Below the pieces are notes generated by a model. That model had not been told where the DNA came from, did no database searches, and saw only the letters and a program-made list of their open reading frames with translations. From the NCBI GenBank assembly GCA_965267435.1, contig OZ253960.1, positions 1,240,001 through 1,304,000 on the forward strand: 64,000 nucleotides of DNA, read 5' to 3'. This DNA is from JAWPMT01 sp965267435 (GTDB lineage: Bacteria > Bacteroidota > Bacteroidia > Cytophagales > Cyclobacteriaceae). Shown here in pieces: positions 35,546 to 46,199 of the stretch; position 1 is the first letter of the stretch, and every line of letters starts with the position of its first letter. Both the position numbers and the translations under genes were made by a program.

Positions 35546-37981
35546 ATGAACAGTAAATATCTTCAGCTGATGGCCCTCTTGAGCGCCATGGCGTGCTCAG
35601 ACATACGGGAGGAAGCAGCACCTCTTGATTTCGAAACCGGTGGAGCCCTCTGGCTCCAGGATGGGAGGGCACTACCAACGGAGGACTCCCTGTTCTATCT
35701 CAATCATCCGGCACCATTGTTTCGCAAGGAATTTTATGCAGCCAAGTCGGTCGAGGATGCGCGACTGATCATCACGGCAGCCGGATACTACCAGGCGACC
35801 ATCAATGGGAAATCAATTGGCGAGAATGTGCTGGACCCTGCCTGGACCGACTACAGCAAGCGTGTGTACTTCACTGAGTACGATGTCACCGCGCTCGTTT
35901 CCGAAGGAGACAATTGTATTGGAGTCACCCTGGGTAATGGCTTCTACAATCCACTCCCTCTTCGTAAATGGGGTCGAAGAAACATGAGGGAGGATACCGA
36001 GGTGGGGAAACCCAGATTCATCGCCAGGCTCGTCATCAATTATGCTGGCGGTGACACGCAAGAGATCGTATCAGATGGCACCTGGAAATGGAGCACTGGC
36101 CCGTTGTTGAAGGATGACGTTTATATCGGTGTCACCTACGATTCCCGGCAGGAGATCGGTGGTTGGGATCTGTCGGGTTTCGACGACAATCTGTGGGCAG
36201 CGGCGAGGGTAGGAGACGGCCCCGGTGGTCGACTGCAAAAGGCCTTTTTCCCACCTGTGCAGGTCACCAGAGAGATCATCCCTCAGCAAATCACGCCCCA
36301 AGGGGAGGGTAGATGGATCGTCGATATGGGGGAGAACTTCACGGGCACTTACCGCGCGAAGCTTGACGGAAGTCCGGGAGATACAATCACCTTGCGCTTC
36401 GGTGAGCGTCTGTACGAGAACGGCGCGCTTAATCCCATGACCGCGGTGATCGGGCAAATCAAGCGCAAAGGCGTTGGGGGCCCTGGGGCTCCTGATGTGG
36501 CCTGGCAAACGGATACCTACATCATCGGAGAGAACGAGGATGACTGGTTCGAGCCACCTTTTACCTATCACGTTTATCGCTACATGGAGATCGACGGTCT
36601 GAGGGAGCAACCTGAGCTCGCAGATGTCGTCGGCCTTTCGATACACACCAATGTCGAGGATGAGAACAGCTTCTCTTCCTCGTCTGATTTACTCAACTCC
36701 ATTCAGGCTGCAACGGAGAGAACTTTCCTCGCCAATCTTGTAAGTGTACAATCGGATTGTCCTGCGCGTGAGAAGTTCGGTTACGGCGGAGATATCAACG
36801 CGACGAGTGAGGCATTCATCTACAACTATGACATGCAGTCTTTCTACCGCAAAACCATCTACGACTGGCTGGACGCCATGAACGACTCTTCATTTGTGGA
36901 CACCGCACCCTTTGTGGGTATCAAATATTGCGGGATTAGTTGGGAATCGGCGTACCTCATCATGCAGCACAACCTGTACATGTACTACGGTGATGACGAC
37001 ATTGTGAGAGAGCTGTACGACTTGAATGTCGCATGGATGGACAAGGTGGCCAGACTGCATCCCGAGGGCGTCGTGGATAAGGGACTCAGTGATCATGAAT
37101 CGCTGGCGCCCGTTCCTGTGACCCTTACTGGCACGGCGCATTACCTACAATGCGCTCGCATCATGGCTGCCTTTGCGAAGGTTGTAGGGGATGAGGTCAA
37201 TCAGGCAAAGTATCAAGAATTGGCCGCGGACTTGCGAGATTGGCTCCAATCAGAATTCTGGGACCAGACAGTACATGGGAATATCAATCGACAAACCCTT
37301 TTTGCCACGCTGCTTTATCACGATATAGTTCCTGAAGACCAGGTAGCCGCCGCGACGGATTCTCTAGTGGCAGCCGTCAAAAGGGCTCCTGCCGGCCACT
37401 TCATCACAGGCATTTTCGGAACCAAGTATGTGCTTGAGGCACTGTCCATGCATGCCTCTCCCCAAGTTGTTTTTGATGTGGTCAACAGTACGGAGTACCC
37501 GGGCTGGGGTCACATGATCGACAGGGGGGCAACGACGATTTGGGAGACCTGGAAGGAAAGCGACAACGTCTACTCCAACAATCACCCCATGTTCGGATCG
37601 GTGACGGAGTGGTTTTACCGATGGCTGGCGGGCATCCGGCCTGATCCCGCTCACCCCGGATTTCAGCGGTTTGTACTGGCACCAAATACTCCGGACGGTT
37701 TGGGATCTGTGAGCTGTACTTACTCCTCATCCAACGGATCAATTGAATCTGGGTGGCGTGTTGACGATACAGGGAACTATCTTTTCGACATGAGCATTCC
37801 CGATGGATGTACCGCCCAGGTGAAACTGCCTATCTCCAACGAAGACGTTGTAGCGATCATAGAACACCCCGCAACGCTCGATCCTGGGAGCATCCCGGGC
37901 CTACAAAGCGGTAAGTTTCAATTGACCGGCGGGGTCTACTCCATCAAATTGACAAAGGACAGCCAGGGAACTTCTTACTAG
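35546..37981 (+). CDS. GH78 alpha-L-rhamnosidase lipoprotein
   Basis: The 811-residue protein has a short lipoprotein leader (LSAMAC). Its layout is that of GH78: an N-terminal beta-sandwich with ITAAGYYQATINGKSIGENVLDPAWTDY and GNGFYN, a second beta domain, and an (alpha/alpha)6 barrel starting near residue 380 with VQSDCPAREKFGYGGDINATSEAF, the acid-catalyst region, followed by ESAYLIMQHNLYMYYGDDDIV and TTIWETWKE with a conserved Glu. It removes terminal alpha-L-rhamnose from polysaccharides or glycosides at the cell surface or in the periplasm. It is preceded by a cyclase gene four bases away. Confidence 0.92.
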   Translation: MNSKYLQLMALLSAMACSDIREEAAPLDFETGGALWLQDGRALPTEDSLFYLNHPAPLFRKEFYAAKSVEDARLIITAAGYYQATINGKSIGENVLDPAWTDYSKRVYFTEYDVTALVSEGDNCIGVTLGNGFYNPLPLRKWGRRNMREDTEVGKPRFIARLVINYAGGDTQEIVSDGTWKWSTGPLLKDDVYIGVTYDSRQEIGGWDLSGFDDNLWAAARVGDGPGGRLQKAFFPPVQVTREIIPQQITPQGEGRWIVDMGENFTGTYRAKLDGSPGDTITLRFGERLYENGALNPMTAVIGQIKRKGVGGPGAPDVAWQTDTYIIGENEDDWFEPPFTYHVYRYMEIDGLREQPELADVVGLSIHTNVEDENSFSSSSDLLNSIQAATERTFLANLVSVQSDCPAREKFGYGGDINATSEAFIYNYDMQSFYRKTIYDWLDAMNDSSFVDTAPFVGIKYCGISWESAYLIMQHNLYMYYGDDDIVRELYDLNVAWMDKVARLHPEGVVDKGLSDHESLAPVPVTLTGTAHYLQCARIMAAFAKVVGDEVNQAKYQELAADLRDWLQSEFWDQTVHGNINRQTLFATLLYHDIVPEDQVAAATDSLVAAVKRAPAGHFITGIFGTKYVLEALSMHASPQVVFDVVNSTEYPGWGHMIDRGATTIWETWKESDNVYSNNHPMFGSVTEWFYRWLAGIRPDPAHPGFQRFVLAPNTPDGLGSVSCTYSSSNGSIESGWRVDDTGNYLFDMSIPDGCTAQVKLPISNEDVVAIIEHPATLDPGSIPGLQSGKFQLTGGVYSIKLTKDSQGTSY

Positions 37982-37993
37982 GTACACCCATTC

Positions 37994-40498
37994 TTATTTG
38001 AACGCTTTCCCCCGGTTCATCTCGACGATATCCACCGGCCGCCCGGTCTCATCTCCCATGAGGTGTTCCACGAAGTAATCTGAGCGCAACCAAAAGAAGT
38101 ATTCATTCATATTTCCATAGCCGTGCCGCTGGCCCGGGAACAGGAAGAAATCAAACCGCTTGTTGGCTTTGATCAACGCATTGGCCACACGGACCGTGCC
38201 CGCCGGATGCACGTTGTTGTCAATCTCTCCGGTAGTGATCAATAGCTTGCCTTTTAGATTGCTGGCGATGTCTGGATTCTTGTCGATCGCGTATTTGAAG
38301 GCAGCTTCACCCTCGTCGTTTATTTCCTCTTGGACGCCATGATGCTTTTCGCTCCACCACCGGTTGTAAACGGCATTGTCATGGTTGCCTGAAGAGGAAA
38401 CAGCCACCTTGAAGAAGTCCGGATAGACAAGCATGGCTGCAGTTGACATGAAGCCACCCCCTGAATGGCCAAAGATGCCGACACGATCCAGGTCGATATA
38501 GTCATGACGATAGCTCAGCTGCTCTGCCACGATCTTCTTGTCTTCGAGCCCATAGTCGCGTAGGTTTCCGTACCCATAGTTGTGATACCATTTGGAGCGA
38601 TCTGGATGACCCCCTCGATTACCAAGAGTCACCACGATAAAGCCCAACTGCGCCGTACGATCGGTACGGTCCATTCGAGAGGAGAAAGACTTCGAGACCG
38701 CCTCTGTTTGAGGGCCTGGATAGACATACTCTATCAGGGGATAGGACTTCGTCGAGTCAAAATCGAAGGGTTTGTACATCACGCCATAGATATCTGTGAT
38801 GCCATCACCGGCCTTGGCCTTGAACGGTTCGGGGAATTGGTAGCCTGCCTCGAGGAGCTTGGACAAATCCGCAGTCTCCAGGTTCAGCACAGCTTTACCG
38901 CTGGCATCGATCAGCCTCGCGACAGGCGTCGTATTTACCCTTGAGTAATTCACAACCGCGTACGATTGGTTGTCGTTGACGCTTGCGCGGTGGTCATAGT
39001 TTCCTGGGCTAAGGTTCCTCAAACCTGATCCATTCAAACCCACGCTGTACAGATGTTGGTAGTAGGGATCCTCGCCTTTTTCACGGCCATTGGCTCTGAA
39101 GAATACCGTTCTGGTGGATTCATTGACGCCTTCGATCGCCTCGACGTGCCATGGACCCTGCGTCAACTGACTCTTTACATTGCCGGCACCATCGTACAAA
39201 TAGAGATGTCCCCAGCCGTCTCTCTCAGACCAATGCACGATCTCTGTACCATTGTTGATCAATACAGGAGTCTGTACTTCCACGTAAGTGTTGAGTCTTT
39301 CTTCGATCAGCACAGTGACCTCTCCCGTTTGGGTATCCGCCACACACAAGTCGATGCGCTTCAGGTCACGGCTCGTGCGATGAAAGTACAGTTTGTCACT
39401 CGTCTTGGACAGCCAGAGGCTGGGTCTGAGTTCGTCATCGCGATTCTTCTTGGGCCGTGGCGCTCTAAGTAGCGAGACGCTTTGATCGGGAAACTCGTCG
39501 TCCTGCATCTGAGTCATCTCCTTGGAATCGAAGTCAAATACCAACACATCCAACTTCGGCGCCTCTTTTTCACCAGGCATTTGATACTTATAGGTTTCAA
39601 GCGTTGGTCTTGGATTGGCGATGGAATTGATCACCCATAGATCTTTCACTTCTCTGACATCCGCACGCACCATGGCAAACTTCTTTGAGTCCGCTGACCA
39701 TATCACCGATACCTCCTGGCGCTTGTCTTTGTTCTTCTCACGATCCACATTCGTCACACCTCGTCTCATTCTGGCATATCCATAGTGCTCGACCCCATCC
39801 GTTGTCCATTGATTCTCGACGATGGTGCTGTCCTTGTCATCCTCTTTGGCCTTGGCGTAGTTTTCTGCGTCCATCCAATAGAGGTTGTGATTGCGAGCAA
39901 AAAGCACGTAGGATTCGTCTGGCGAGACAGACGCCCAATCCGGATGATCTTTGGGTTTTTCGTAATCTTCCAGTAGTCGGAGGGTCTTCGTCCCGAAATC
40001 ATACTCGAAGAACCAGGTTCTCCTCTTCTTTTTCTTTGGCTTTTTCTCGGGTTTTTCTTCCTGCGTGTCCCCATCTTCTTTGTCCTCTTCCTTTTCTTCC
40101 TCATCGACCAGTTTGCTCTTCACTTCGAAGCGGATGCTCTTTTCGTCGTTGATGAACTTCAGATTCTCGATGGACAAATGCTTCCCATCAAAAGGATCGC
40201 CGGTAAGTCTCGTCATGTCCGCAGCCATTTTGTCCCGGTCAAACATCGTTTGTCTGGAAGATCTGGCCGGGTCGACGATGTACCACTGCTTCCCCTCGGA
40301 TGTTTCGTACTCGTACCAAAAGCGACTCGTTTGCTTCATCCAGTGAGGATCGACAGACGTAGAAAAGACCATTCTTTTCAAATTGTCAGGCGAAAACCTT
40401 GCGGCAAGCTCGTAGTTGGCGTCTGTTACACGATTGTCCTGAGCACAGGCAATACCGAGGGCAAGTCCCAGTAGGAGGGAGAAGTAGATTTTCATCAC
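37994..40498 (-). CDS. S9-family peptidase (dipeptidyl-peptidase-IV-like)
   Basis: The 834-residue protein has a signal peptide (MMKIYFSLLLGLALGIACAQ), an eight-blade beta-propeller N-terminal region, and a C-terminal alpha/beta-hydrolase domain with GIFGHSGGGFMS (catalytic Ser in GHSGGG), TGEIDNNVHP (catalytic Asp) and PGQRHGYGN (catalytic His). A highly charged Lys/Glu/Asp loop lies at about residues 130-165 (EEEKEEDKEDGD, then KPKKKKRR), an insert not usual in the family. It would release dipeptides from peptides in the periplasm. It is convergent with the rhamnosidase gene, with 12 bases between them. Confidence 0.92.
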   Translation of the reverse strand: MMKIYFSLLLGLALGIACAQDNRVTDANYELAARFSPDNLKRMVFSTSVDPHWMKQTSRFWYEYETSEGKQWYIVDPARSSRQTMFDRDKMAADMTRLTGDPFDGKHLSIENLKFINDEKSIRFEVKSKLVDEEEKEEDKEDGDTQEEKPEKKPKKKKRRTWFFEYDFGTKTLRLLEDYEKPKDHPDWASVSPDESYVLFARNHNLYWMDAENYAKAKEDDKDSTIVENQWTTDGVEHYGYARMRRGVTNVDREKNKDKRQEVSVIWSADSKKFAMVRADVREVKDLWVINSIANPRPTLETYKYQMPGEKEAPKLDVLVFDFDSKEMTQMQDDEFPDQSVSLLRAPRPKKNRDDELRPSLWLSKTSDKLYFHRTSRDLKRIDLCVADTQTGEVTVLIEERLNTYVEVQTPVLINNGTEIVHWSERDGWGHLYLYDGAGNVKSQLTQGPWHVEAIEGVNESTRTVFFRANGREKGEDPYYQHLYSVGLNGSGLRNLSPGNYDHRASVNDNQSYAVVNYSRVNTTPVARLIDASGKAVLNLETADLSKLLEAGYQFPEPFKAKAGDGITDIYGVMYKPFDFDSTKSYPLIEYVYPGPQTEAVSKSFSSRMDRTDRTAQLGFIVVTLGNRGGHPDRSKWYHNYGYGNLRDYGLEDKKIVAEQLSYRHDYIDLDRVGIFGHSGGGFMSTAAMLVYPDFFKVAVSSSGNHDNAVYNRWWSEKHHGVQEEINDEGEAAFKYAIDKNPDIASNLKGKLLITTGEIDNNVHPAGTVRVANALIKANKRFDFFLFPGQRHGYGNMNEYFFWLRSDYFVEHLMGDETGRPVDIVEMNRGKAFK

Positions 40499-40644
40499 AC
40501 GTTTGGTTTAGTGGCTCAAGTATATTTCAATATTCCCAGCCCTGTCAGGAATTTTACGTCAGTGGCTTGTGCCGACAATTCCAATTGGGCCTCAGACAGA
40601 TGTTACGTATCCTTGATGGCGGAATTACGTACATTTGTGCTGAG

Positions 40645-41049
40645 GTGAAACTTCTCAAGAACATAGTGACCCTGTCTATGGCAATGATCCTGCTTGTCAG
40701 CAGTATCGGTGTCGTGATGCATAAGCACTATTGTATGGGGCGCTTGAAGAATGTGGCCCTCTTCAGTAAGGCTGAGTCGTGCATGTCCGCAATGGGCCTC
40801 AAGGATGATGAGCCTTGTCCCATGGGTTGCTGTGAGGACACGGTAGAGGAGTACAAGGTGGATAACCTCGAAAAGGGACATTTTACCTTCGACGCCCGCC
40901 CTGACCTTCAATTATTGGCTGCGTTCGTCTATTCGGTGGTCCAGTTGGACCTCGAGCATGAGAGAAGAAGCCACAATCCTTATCAGAACTATAAACCTCC
41001 TTTGATTGCGCAAGACGTACCGGTCATGGTGCAATCGTTTCTTATATAA
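40645..41049 (+). CDS. HYC_CC_PP-family small secreted protein of the Cus operon
   Basis: The long open frame begins at 40399, but the conserved part needs the start at GTG 40645, giving 134 residues with KLLKNIVTLSMAMILLVSSIG as signal anchor. An ATG at 40678 is the alternative. The motif HKHYCMG is followed by a CMSAM...CPMGCC cluster and a C-terminal PP segment, the pattern for which the family is named. These proteins stand near heavy-metal efflux genes in Bacteroidota. The Cys/His/Met cluster suggests copper or silver binding in the periplasm. CusA follows after 90 bases. Confidence 0.78.
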   Translation: MKLLKNIVTLSMAMILLVSSIGVVMHKHYCMGRLKNVALFSKAESCMSAMGLKDDEPCPMGCCEDTVEEYKVDNLEKGHFTFDARPDLQLLAAFVYSVVQLDLEHERRSHNPYQNYKPPLIAQDVPVMVQSFLI

Positions 41050-41139
41050 GTCGTAGCAATTTACGCCCTTACGAGGGTGCAGGGCCGTGTTCATGGACCC
41101 TGGGTTCTATTGTCAAGCCCGACAGTATTGAATGACGCT

Positions 41140-44100
41140 ATGATTAATCGAATTATAAAGTATTTTCTAGAAAACAGGCTGGTCACCCTCCTGGTCACAT
41201 TGTCAGTGATCGTTTGGGGTATAGCGATGGCACCATTTGGCTGGGACCTGGGTAATCTTCCCAGCGACCCGGTGCCTGTAGATGCCATTCCTGACATTGG
41301 TGAGAATCAACAGATTGTCTACACCGAATGGATGGGACGATCCCCTCAAGATATCGAGGATCAGGTCACTTATCCCCTTACAACGGCTCTGTTGGGCATT
41401 CCGGGAGTGAAGACGATCCGCAGCAGTTCCATCTTTGGTCTGTCAAGTATCTACCTGATTTTCGATGAAGACATAGAATTCTATTGGAGCCGGTCCCGAA
41501 TTCTTGAGAAGCTCAATTCTCTGCCTTCCGGCACATTGCCTGAAAATGTGCAACCGAGTTTAGGCCCGGATGCCACTGCCCTTGGACAGATATTTTGGTA
41601 TACCCTGGAAGGTAGAGATGCCGAGGGTCGTCCGGCTGGTGGCTGGGATCCACAGGAACTAAGGTCCATTCAGGATTTCTATGTGAAGTATGGCATTGCT
41701 TCAGCTAAAGGAGTTTCAGAGGTTGCCTCGGTGGGCGGTTTCGTCAAGGAATATCAGGTGGACATCGATCCCGTAGCCATGAAAAGCTACAACGTAGATG
41801 TCTCTGACATTATGACCGCCGTCAAGAAGAGCAATCTGGACGTCGGTGCCCGAACGATGGAATTCAATAGGGCGGAGTACCTGATCCGCGGATTGGGTTA
41901 CATCAAAGACATCAGCGATCTGGAGGAAGCAGTGGTCGTGGCCATCAACAACATTCCGATTCGTATCAAGGATGTGGCAACGGTACAGATGGGCCCCGCC
42001 ACACGAAGGGGTGGACTGGACAAAGCGGGCGCAGAAGCGGTTGGAGCCGTCGTGGTCGCCCGCTATGGATCAAATCCCATGGAAGTTATCAACGCAGTCA
42101 AGGCCAAGATTGATGACCTGGCTCCTGGTCTCCCAAGTAAGACGCTGAACGACGGGACGGTATCGAAAGTGACGATCGTGCCCTTCTATGATCGCACAGG
42201 GCTGATCAAAGAGACGCTTGGCACTCTGGAGGAAGCACTGACACTAGAGGTGCTCATCAGCATCATTGTGGTCATTATCCTTGTCCTCAACCTGAGGGCT
42301 TCGATTCTCATTTCCAGCTTACTTCCATTGGGCGTCTTGATGACTTTCATCGCCATGCGTTATTTCGGCGTTGCAGCTAACATTGTAGCCCTCTCTGGCA
42401 TAGCTATAGCCATTGGTGTCATGGTGGATGTAGGCGTCGTCTTTACCGAAAACATCATACGACACTTGCAAATGCCTGAGAATAGCTCCGTGGACGGCCC
42501 AGGGAGACTGAAGGTTATCTATCAGGCAGTGGTAGAGGTGGCCTCTGCGGTGATCACGGCACTGGCAACTACTGTTATCAGCTTCATACCCGTGTTTGCG
42601 CTACAGGCCCAGGAAGGCAAGCTGTTTCATCCTTTGGCGTTCACCAAGACTTTTGCGCTGCTGTCCGCACTCTTCATCGGTTTGATCATCATCCCGGCAT
42701 TTGCTCACGTCGTCTTTTCCATTAATCTGAGTTCCAAGAAAATAAGAAGAGTGGCTCATGTTCTCGTCATGATTGGGGGAGCGGTCCTTCTGTTTTTCGT
42801 CACCTGGGCCGGCGTCGTACTTCTGCTGATTGGAGCGAATAATCTCTTTGCCGACAAATGGCGAGGGAGATGGTCCGAGATGTCCACCTATTTGGGCATT
42901 GGTATTGTGCTCTGCACCGTAATGTACTTCCTGACCCAGCAATGGCTGCCACTAGGGCCTGGTGTGTCTTCATTCACGAATTTTCTGTTTGTGGCAGCTG
43001 CCATTGCATTGATTCTTGGCGTTCTTCTGCTGGTAGTACGGTACTATGGACAAGTGCTTAACTGGTGCCTCTCACACAAATGGCAGTTCTTCACTTTGCC
43101 TTTTATCATTCTGCTATTAGGCTTGCTGTCATGGCAAGGCTTTGCCCGCCTTTTTGGTTTTGTTGGCGGTGTGACCGAGCGCTTTGGTTATGATGTGCGG
43201 CAAACAAGTTTTTGGGCCTCCGCCTCCAAGACGTTCCCTGGCGTGGGTAAGGAATTCATGCCGCCACTGGATGAAGGCTCATATCTCCTGATGCCTACGA
43301 CAATGCCCCACTCTGGTATTGAGGAGAACATTGAGACGATTCGACTTCTGGACCAACTAGTCACCTCCATTCCTGAAGTGGAGACGACCGTAGGTAAGTG
43401 GGGTCGCGTTTCGTCGGCACTGGACCCGGCGCCCATATCGATGTTCGAAAATGTGATCAACTACAAATCCGAATACCTGCTTGATGAAGATGGCCATCGC
43501 CGACGATTCAAAGTGAATGGGGACGGAGATTACGAACTAAGTGACGGGAGCACCTTCAAATGGGAGAGCTCCAAACTCTCACAGCTAGATACTGAGCTAC
43601 TGGTCCCAGATGGCAATGGGAAGTACTTCAGGCAATGGAGGGAGGAGATCCAATCACCCGACGATATCTGGGATGAGGTCGTTAGAGTAGCCAATATTCC
43701 AGGGATGACTTCCGCTCCCAAGCTGCAACCTATTTCAACCCGCCTGGTCATGCTGTCCACGGGGATGCGTGCCCCGATGGGCATGAAGATCTATGGACCC
43801 GACCTCGAGACCATCGAGGCAGTAGGACTGGACATGGAGAGGATTCTCCAGGAAGTGCCCGGCGTGAAGGCCAGTTCCGTTTTTGCAGACAGGGTAGTGG
43901 GGAAGCCCTACCTGGAGATCAAGATAGACCGCCGAGCGATCGCCCGATATGGTCTCAGTGTCGCTGACATGCAGATGTACCTAGGCGTCGCCGTAGGAGG
44001 TAACACGCAAACGATGACCGTCGAAGGCCGGGAGCGTTATCCCGTGAGAGTCCGCTACGCCCGTGAGTTGCGAGACAACCCGGACGATATCAGGAATATT

Positions 44101-44952
44101 CTTATCCCTACGCCGACCGGTGTGCAAGTGCCTCTTCAGGAATTGGCGGAACTCACTTATGTGAGAGGCCCTCAAAATATTAAGAGTGAGGATACCTTCC
44201 TAGTGAGCTACGTGATCTTTGACAAAGAAGATGGCTTTGCGGAGGTCGATGTGGTTGAGCGTGCACAGGAGTTGATTGTCGAGCGGATCAATGCGGGAGA
44301 CATCGAGATCCCAATGGGCGTCAGTTATCGATTTGCAGGGAATTACGAAAACCAAATACGGGCCACAAAGCGACTATCGGTTGTGATACCGGTGAGTTTG
44401 CTGGCTATTCTTCTGATCCTGTATTTTCAGTTTGGCAAGATTCAGCCCACACTCATGGTATTCTCGGGGGTCTTCGTGGCATTTGCCGGCGGCTTCATTC
44501 TCATCTGGCTGTACGGTCAGGAGTGGTTTTTAAACTTCTCGTTATTTGGGTCGGACATGCGAGAACTCTTCCAGGTGCACACGATCAATTTGAGTGTAGC
44601 CGTATGGGTCGGGTTCATTGCGTTATTTGGTGTGGCAACGGATGATGGCGTCATCATGGGCACTTATCTGAAGCAGCATTTTGACAGAGAGCAACCCAAA
44701 ACAGTACAAGGAATCAGACAGGCAGTGCTCCATGCCGGCAGCCAACGGGTGAGACCTGCAATGATGACAGCGGCCACAACGGTCATCGCCCTATTGCCCG
44801 TTTTGACTTCTACAGGTAAGGGATCAGATATCATGGTGCCAATGGCGATACCTACGTTCGGCGGGATGCTCATTCAGGTGATTACGATGTTTGTCGTACC
44901 CGTCCTTTACAGCATGTGGCAGGAGCTTCAACTTAAACGCCAGAGATTATGA
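41140..44952 (+). CDS. cusA: CusA-type heavy-metal RND efflux pump
   Basis: ATG at 41140 (MINRIIKYFLENRLV) is used in preference to an in-frame ATG 63 bases earlier. The 1,270-residue protein has the CusA/CzcA signatures: EWMGRSPQDIEDQVTYPL, SLGPDATALGQIFWYTLEG, IGVMVDVGVVFTEN in transmembrane helix 4 with its conserved Asp, GKEFMPPLDEGSYLLMPT and VGFIALFGVATDDGVIMGTYL. It is longer than Escherichia coli CusA (1,047), with an inserted membrane/loop region around residues 540-680. It pumps Cu(I)/Ag(I) or a related metal from periplasm or cytoplasm outward. It overlaps the TolC-like gene by four bases. Confidence 0.92.
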   Translation: MINRIIKYFLENRLVTLLVTLSVIVWGIAMAPFGWDLGNLPSDPVPVDAIPDIGENQQIVYTEWMGRSPQDIEDQVTYPLTTALLGIPGVKTIRSSSIFGLSSIYLIFDEDIEFYWSRSRILEKLNSLPSGTLPENVQPSLGPDATALGQIFWYTLEGRDAEGRPAGGWDPQELRSIQDFYVKYGIASAKGVSEVASVGGFVKEYQVDIDPVAMKSYNVDVSDIMTAVKKSNLDVGARTMEFNRAEYLIRGLGYIKDISDLEEAVVVAINNIPIRIKDVATVQMGPATRRGGLDKAGAEAVGAVVVARYGSNPMEVINAVKAKIDDLAPGLPSKTLNDGTVSKVTIVPFYDRTGLIKETLGTLEEALTLEVLISIIVVIILVLNLRASILISSLLPLGVLMTFIAMRYFGVAANIVALSGIAIAIGVMVDVGVVFTENIIRHLQMPENSSVDGPGRLKVIYQAVVEVASAVITALATTVISFIPVFALQAQEGKLFHPLAFTKTFALLSALFIGLIIIPAFAHVVFSINLSSKKIRRVAHVLVMIGGAVLLFFVTWAGVVLLLIGANNLFADKWRGRWSEMSTYLGIGIVLCTVMYFLTQQWLPLGPGVSSFTNFLFVAAAIALILGVLLLVVRYYGQVLNWCLSHKWQFFTLPFIILLLGLLSWQGFARLFGFVGGVTERFGYDVRQTSFWASASKTFPGVGKEFMPPLDEGSYLLMPTTMPHSGIEENIETIRLLDQLVTSIPEVETTVGKWGRVSSALDPAPISMFENVINYKSEYLLDEDGHRRRFKVNGDGDYELSDGSTFKWESSKLSQLDTELLVPDGNGKYFRQWREEIQSPDDIWDEVVRVANIPGMTSAPKLQPISTRLVMLSTGMRAPMGMKIYGPDLETIEAVGLDMERILQEVPGVKASSVFADRVVGKPYLEIKIDRRAIARYGLSVADMQMYLGVAVGGNTQTMTVEGRERYPVRVRYARELRDNPDDIRNILIPTPTGVQVPLQELAELTYVRGPQNIKSEDTFLVSYVIFDKEDGFAEVDVVERAQELIVERINAGDIEIPMGVSYRFAGNYENQIRATKRLSVVIPVSLLAILLILYFQFGKIQPTLMVFSGVFVAFAGGFILIWLYGQEWFLNFSLFGSDMRELFQVHTINLSVAVWVGFIALFGVATDDGVIMGTYLKQHFDREQPKTVQGIRQAVLHAGSQRVRPAMMTAATTVIALLPVLTSTGKGSDIMVPMAIPTFGGMLIQVITMFVVPVLYSMWQELQLKRQRL

Positions 44953-46199
44953 AACCAGGGTTCCGACTTCTATTCAGCACTTTAATATTCCTATGTTGCG
45001 CCATGGCGGTGTCGGCTCAACAGACTGTTGAGGATTTCCTCGAAATAGCAGCGACAAACAACTCTGGTTTAAAAGCACGCTTCAGTGACTATTTGTCGGC
45101 CATGGAAAGCATTCCGCAGGCCCAGGGATTACCCGATCCACAATTGGCATTCGGCGTATTCATTCAACCAGTGGAGACCCGTGTAGGCCCCCAAAGAGCT
45201 ACGTTGGCAGTCAGTCAAACCTTCCCGTGGTTCGGCACGCTTAAGGCACAGGGAAGCGCCGCGGGCCAATACGCCGAGGTGAAGCTGCAGCTATTCGAGG
45301 ACGCGAAACTCCGGCTATTCAAGGATGTGCGACAGGCGTACGATCAGCTTTACCTCGTGGAAAGGTCGATTGCATTGACGGAGGAGAATTTGACACTACT
45401 CAGCTCTTTCAAGGAACTGGCCAGAGTGAATTTTGAAAGTGGGAAGACACCCTTTGTCGATGTCTTGCGTGTGGAAATGGAGGAGCAGGAACTGAAAACC
45501 CAGCGAGACTACTGGCTGGATAGCAGGGTATCCTCCATAGCACAATTTACAGCGCTGCTCAACACCGAACTGACTGCCCCTATTGCATTTCCGGATTCAC
45601 TTGCGGTTTCACAGTTGCTCTTGGGCAAGCAGACTTTGTATGACAGTATTGTTGCCAATAATGCGTCCCTGGCGTCACTGAGAACTGAACTTCAGGCCAA
45701 AGAGGCACAACTCCGCGCAGTGGAGTTGTCAGGAAAGCCCTCCTTCACGATTGGTGCCAGCTACATCAATATTGGAGAGCGAACGGATGTCACCGATCTG
45801 GCCGGCAATGGTCAGGATGCATTCTTGCTTCCACAGGTGGGATTGAAACTTCCGATCTACCGCAAGAAATACAATGCTCAGGAACGGGCCATAGCGTTGC
45901 AGCAGGAGCGATTACAGCATGAGATTGACGATCAAACCAACGTGCTCACTTCGGTCCTGGAATCACAAATTCGGGACCATTTGGATGCCACACGAAGAAT
46001 CGACCTTTACAATAATCTGCGTGACCTGGCCACGCAATCACTTTCTCTCCTCCAAACCGAATTCAGCACCGGAGGAGCGGATTTTGAAGAAGTACTACGA
46101 ATGGAACGCCGATTGCTTGGATATCAGTTGGAATTGGAAAAGGCCCGAGTAATGGCAAACCGGGCGATTTACGAAATAAACTATCTACTGGGGAAATGA
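44949..46199 (+). CDS. TolC-family outer-membrane efflux protein
   Basis: The 416-residue protein has a signal peptide (ending AVSAQ) and the TolC-family duplicated coiled-coil pattern: DYLSAMESIPQAQGLPDPQLAFGV near the start, VSQTFPWFGTLKAQG, then a long helical region and LYNNLRDLATQSLSLLQTEFSTGGADFEEVL near the end. It forms the outer-membrane channel of the RND complex. It overlaps CusA by four bases at its start and the CusB gene by four bases at its end, an operon with tight coupling. Confidence 0.9.
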   Translation: MKPGFRLLFSTLIFLCCAMAVSAQQTVEDFLEIAATNNSGLKARFSDYLSAMESIPQAQGLPDPQLAFGVFIQPVETRVGPQRATLAVSQTFPWFGTLKAQGSAAGQYAEVKLQLFEDAKLRLFKDVRQAYDQLYLVERSIALTEENLTLLSSFKELARVNFESGKTPFVDVLRVEMEEQELKTQRDYWLDSRVSSIAQFTALLNTELTAPIAFPDSLAVSQLLLGKQTLYDSIVANNASLASLRTELQAKEAQLRAVELSGKPSFTIGASYINIGERTDVTDLAGNGQDAFLLPQVGLKLPIYRKKYNAQERAIALQQERLQHEIDDQTNVLTSVLESQIRDHLDATRRIDLYNNLRDLATQSLSLLQTEFSTGGADFEEVLRMERRLLGYQLELEKARVMANRAIYEINYLLGK

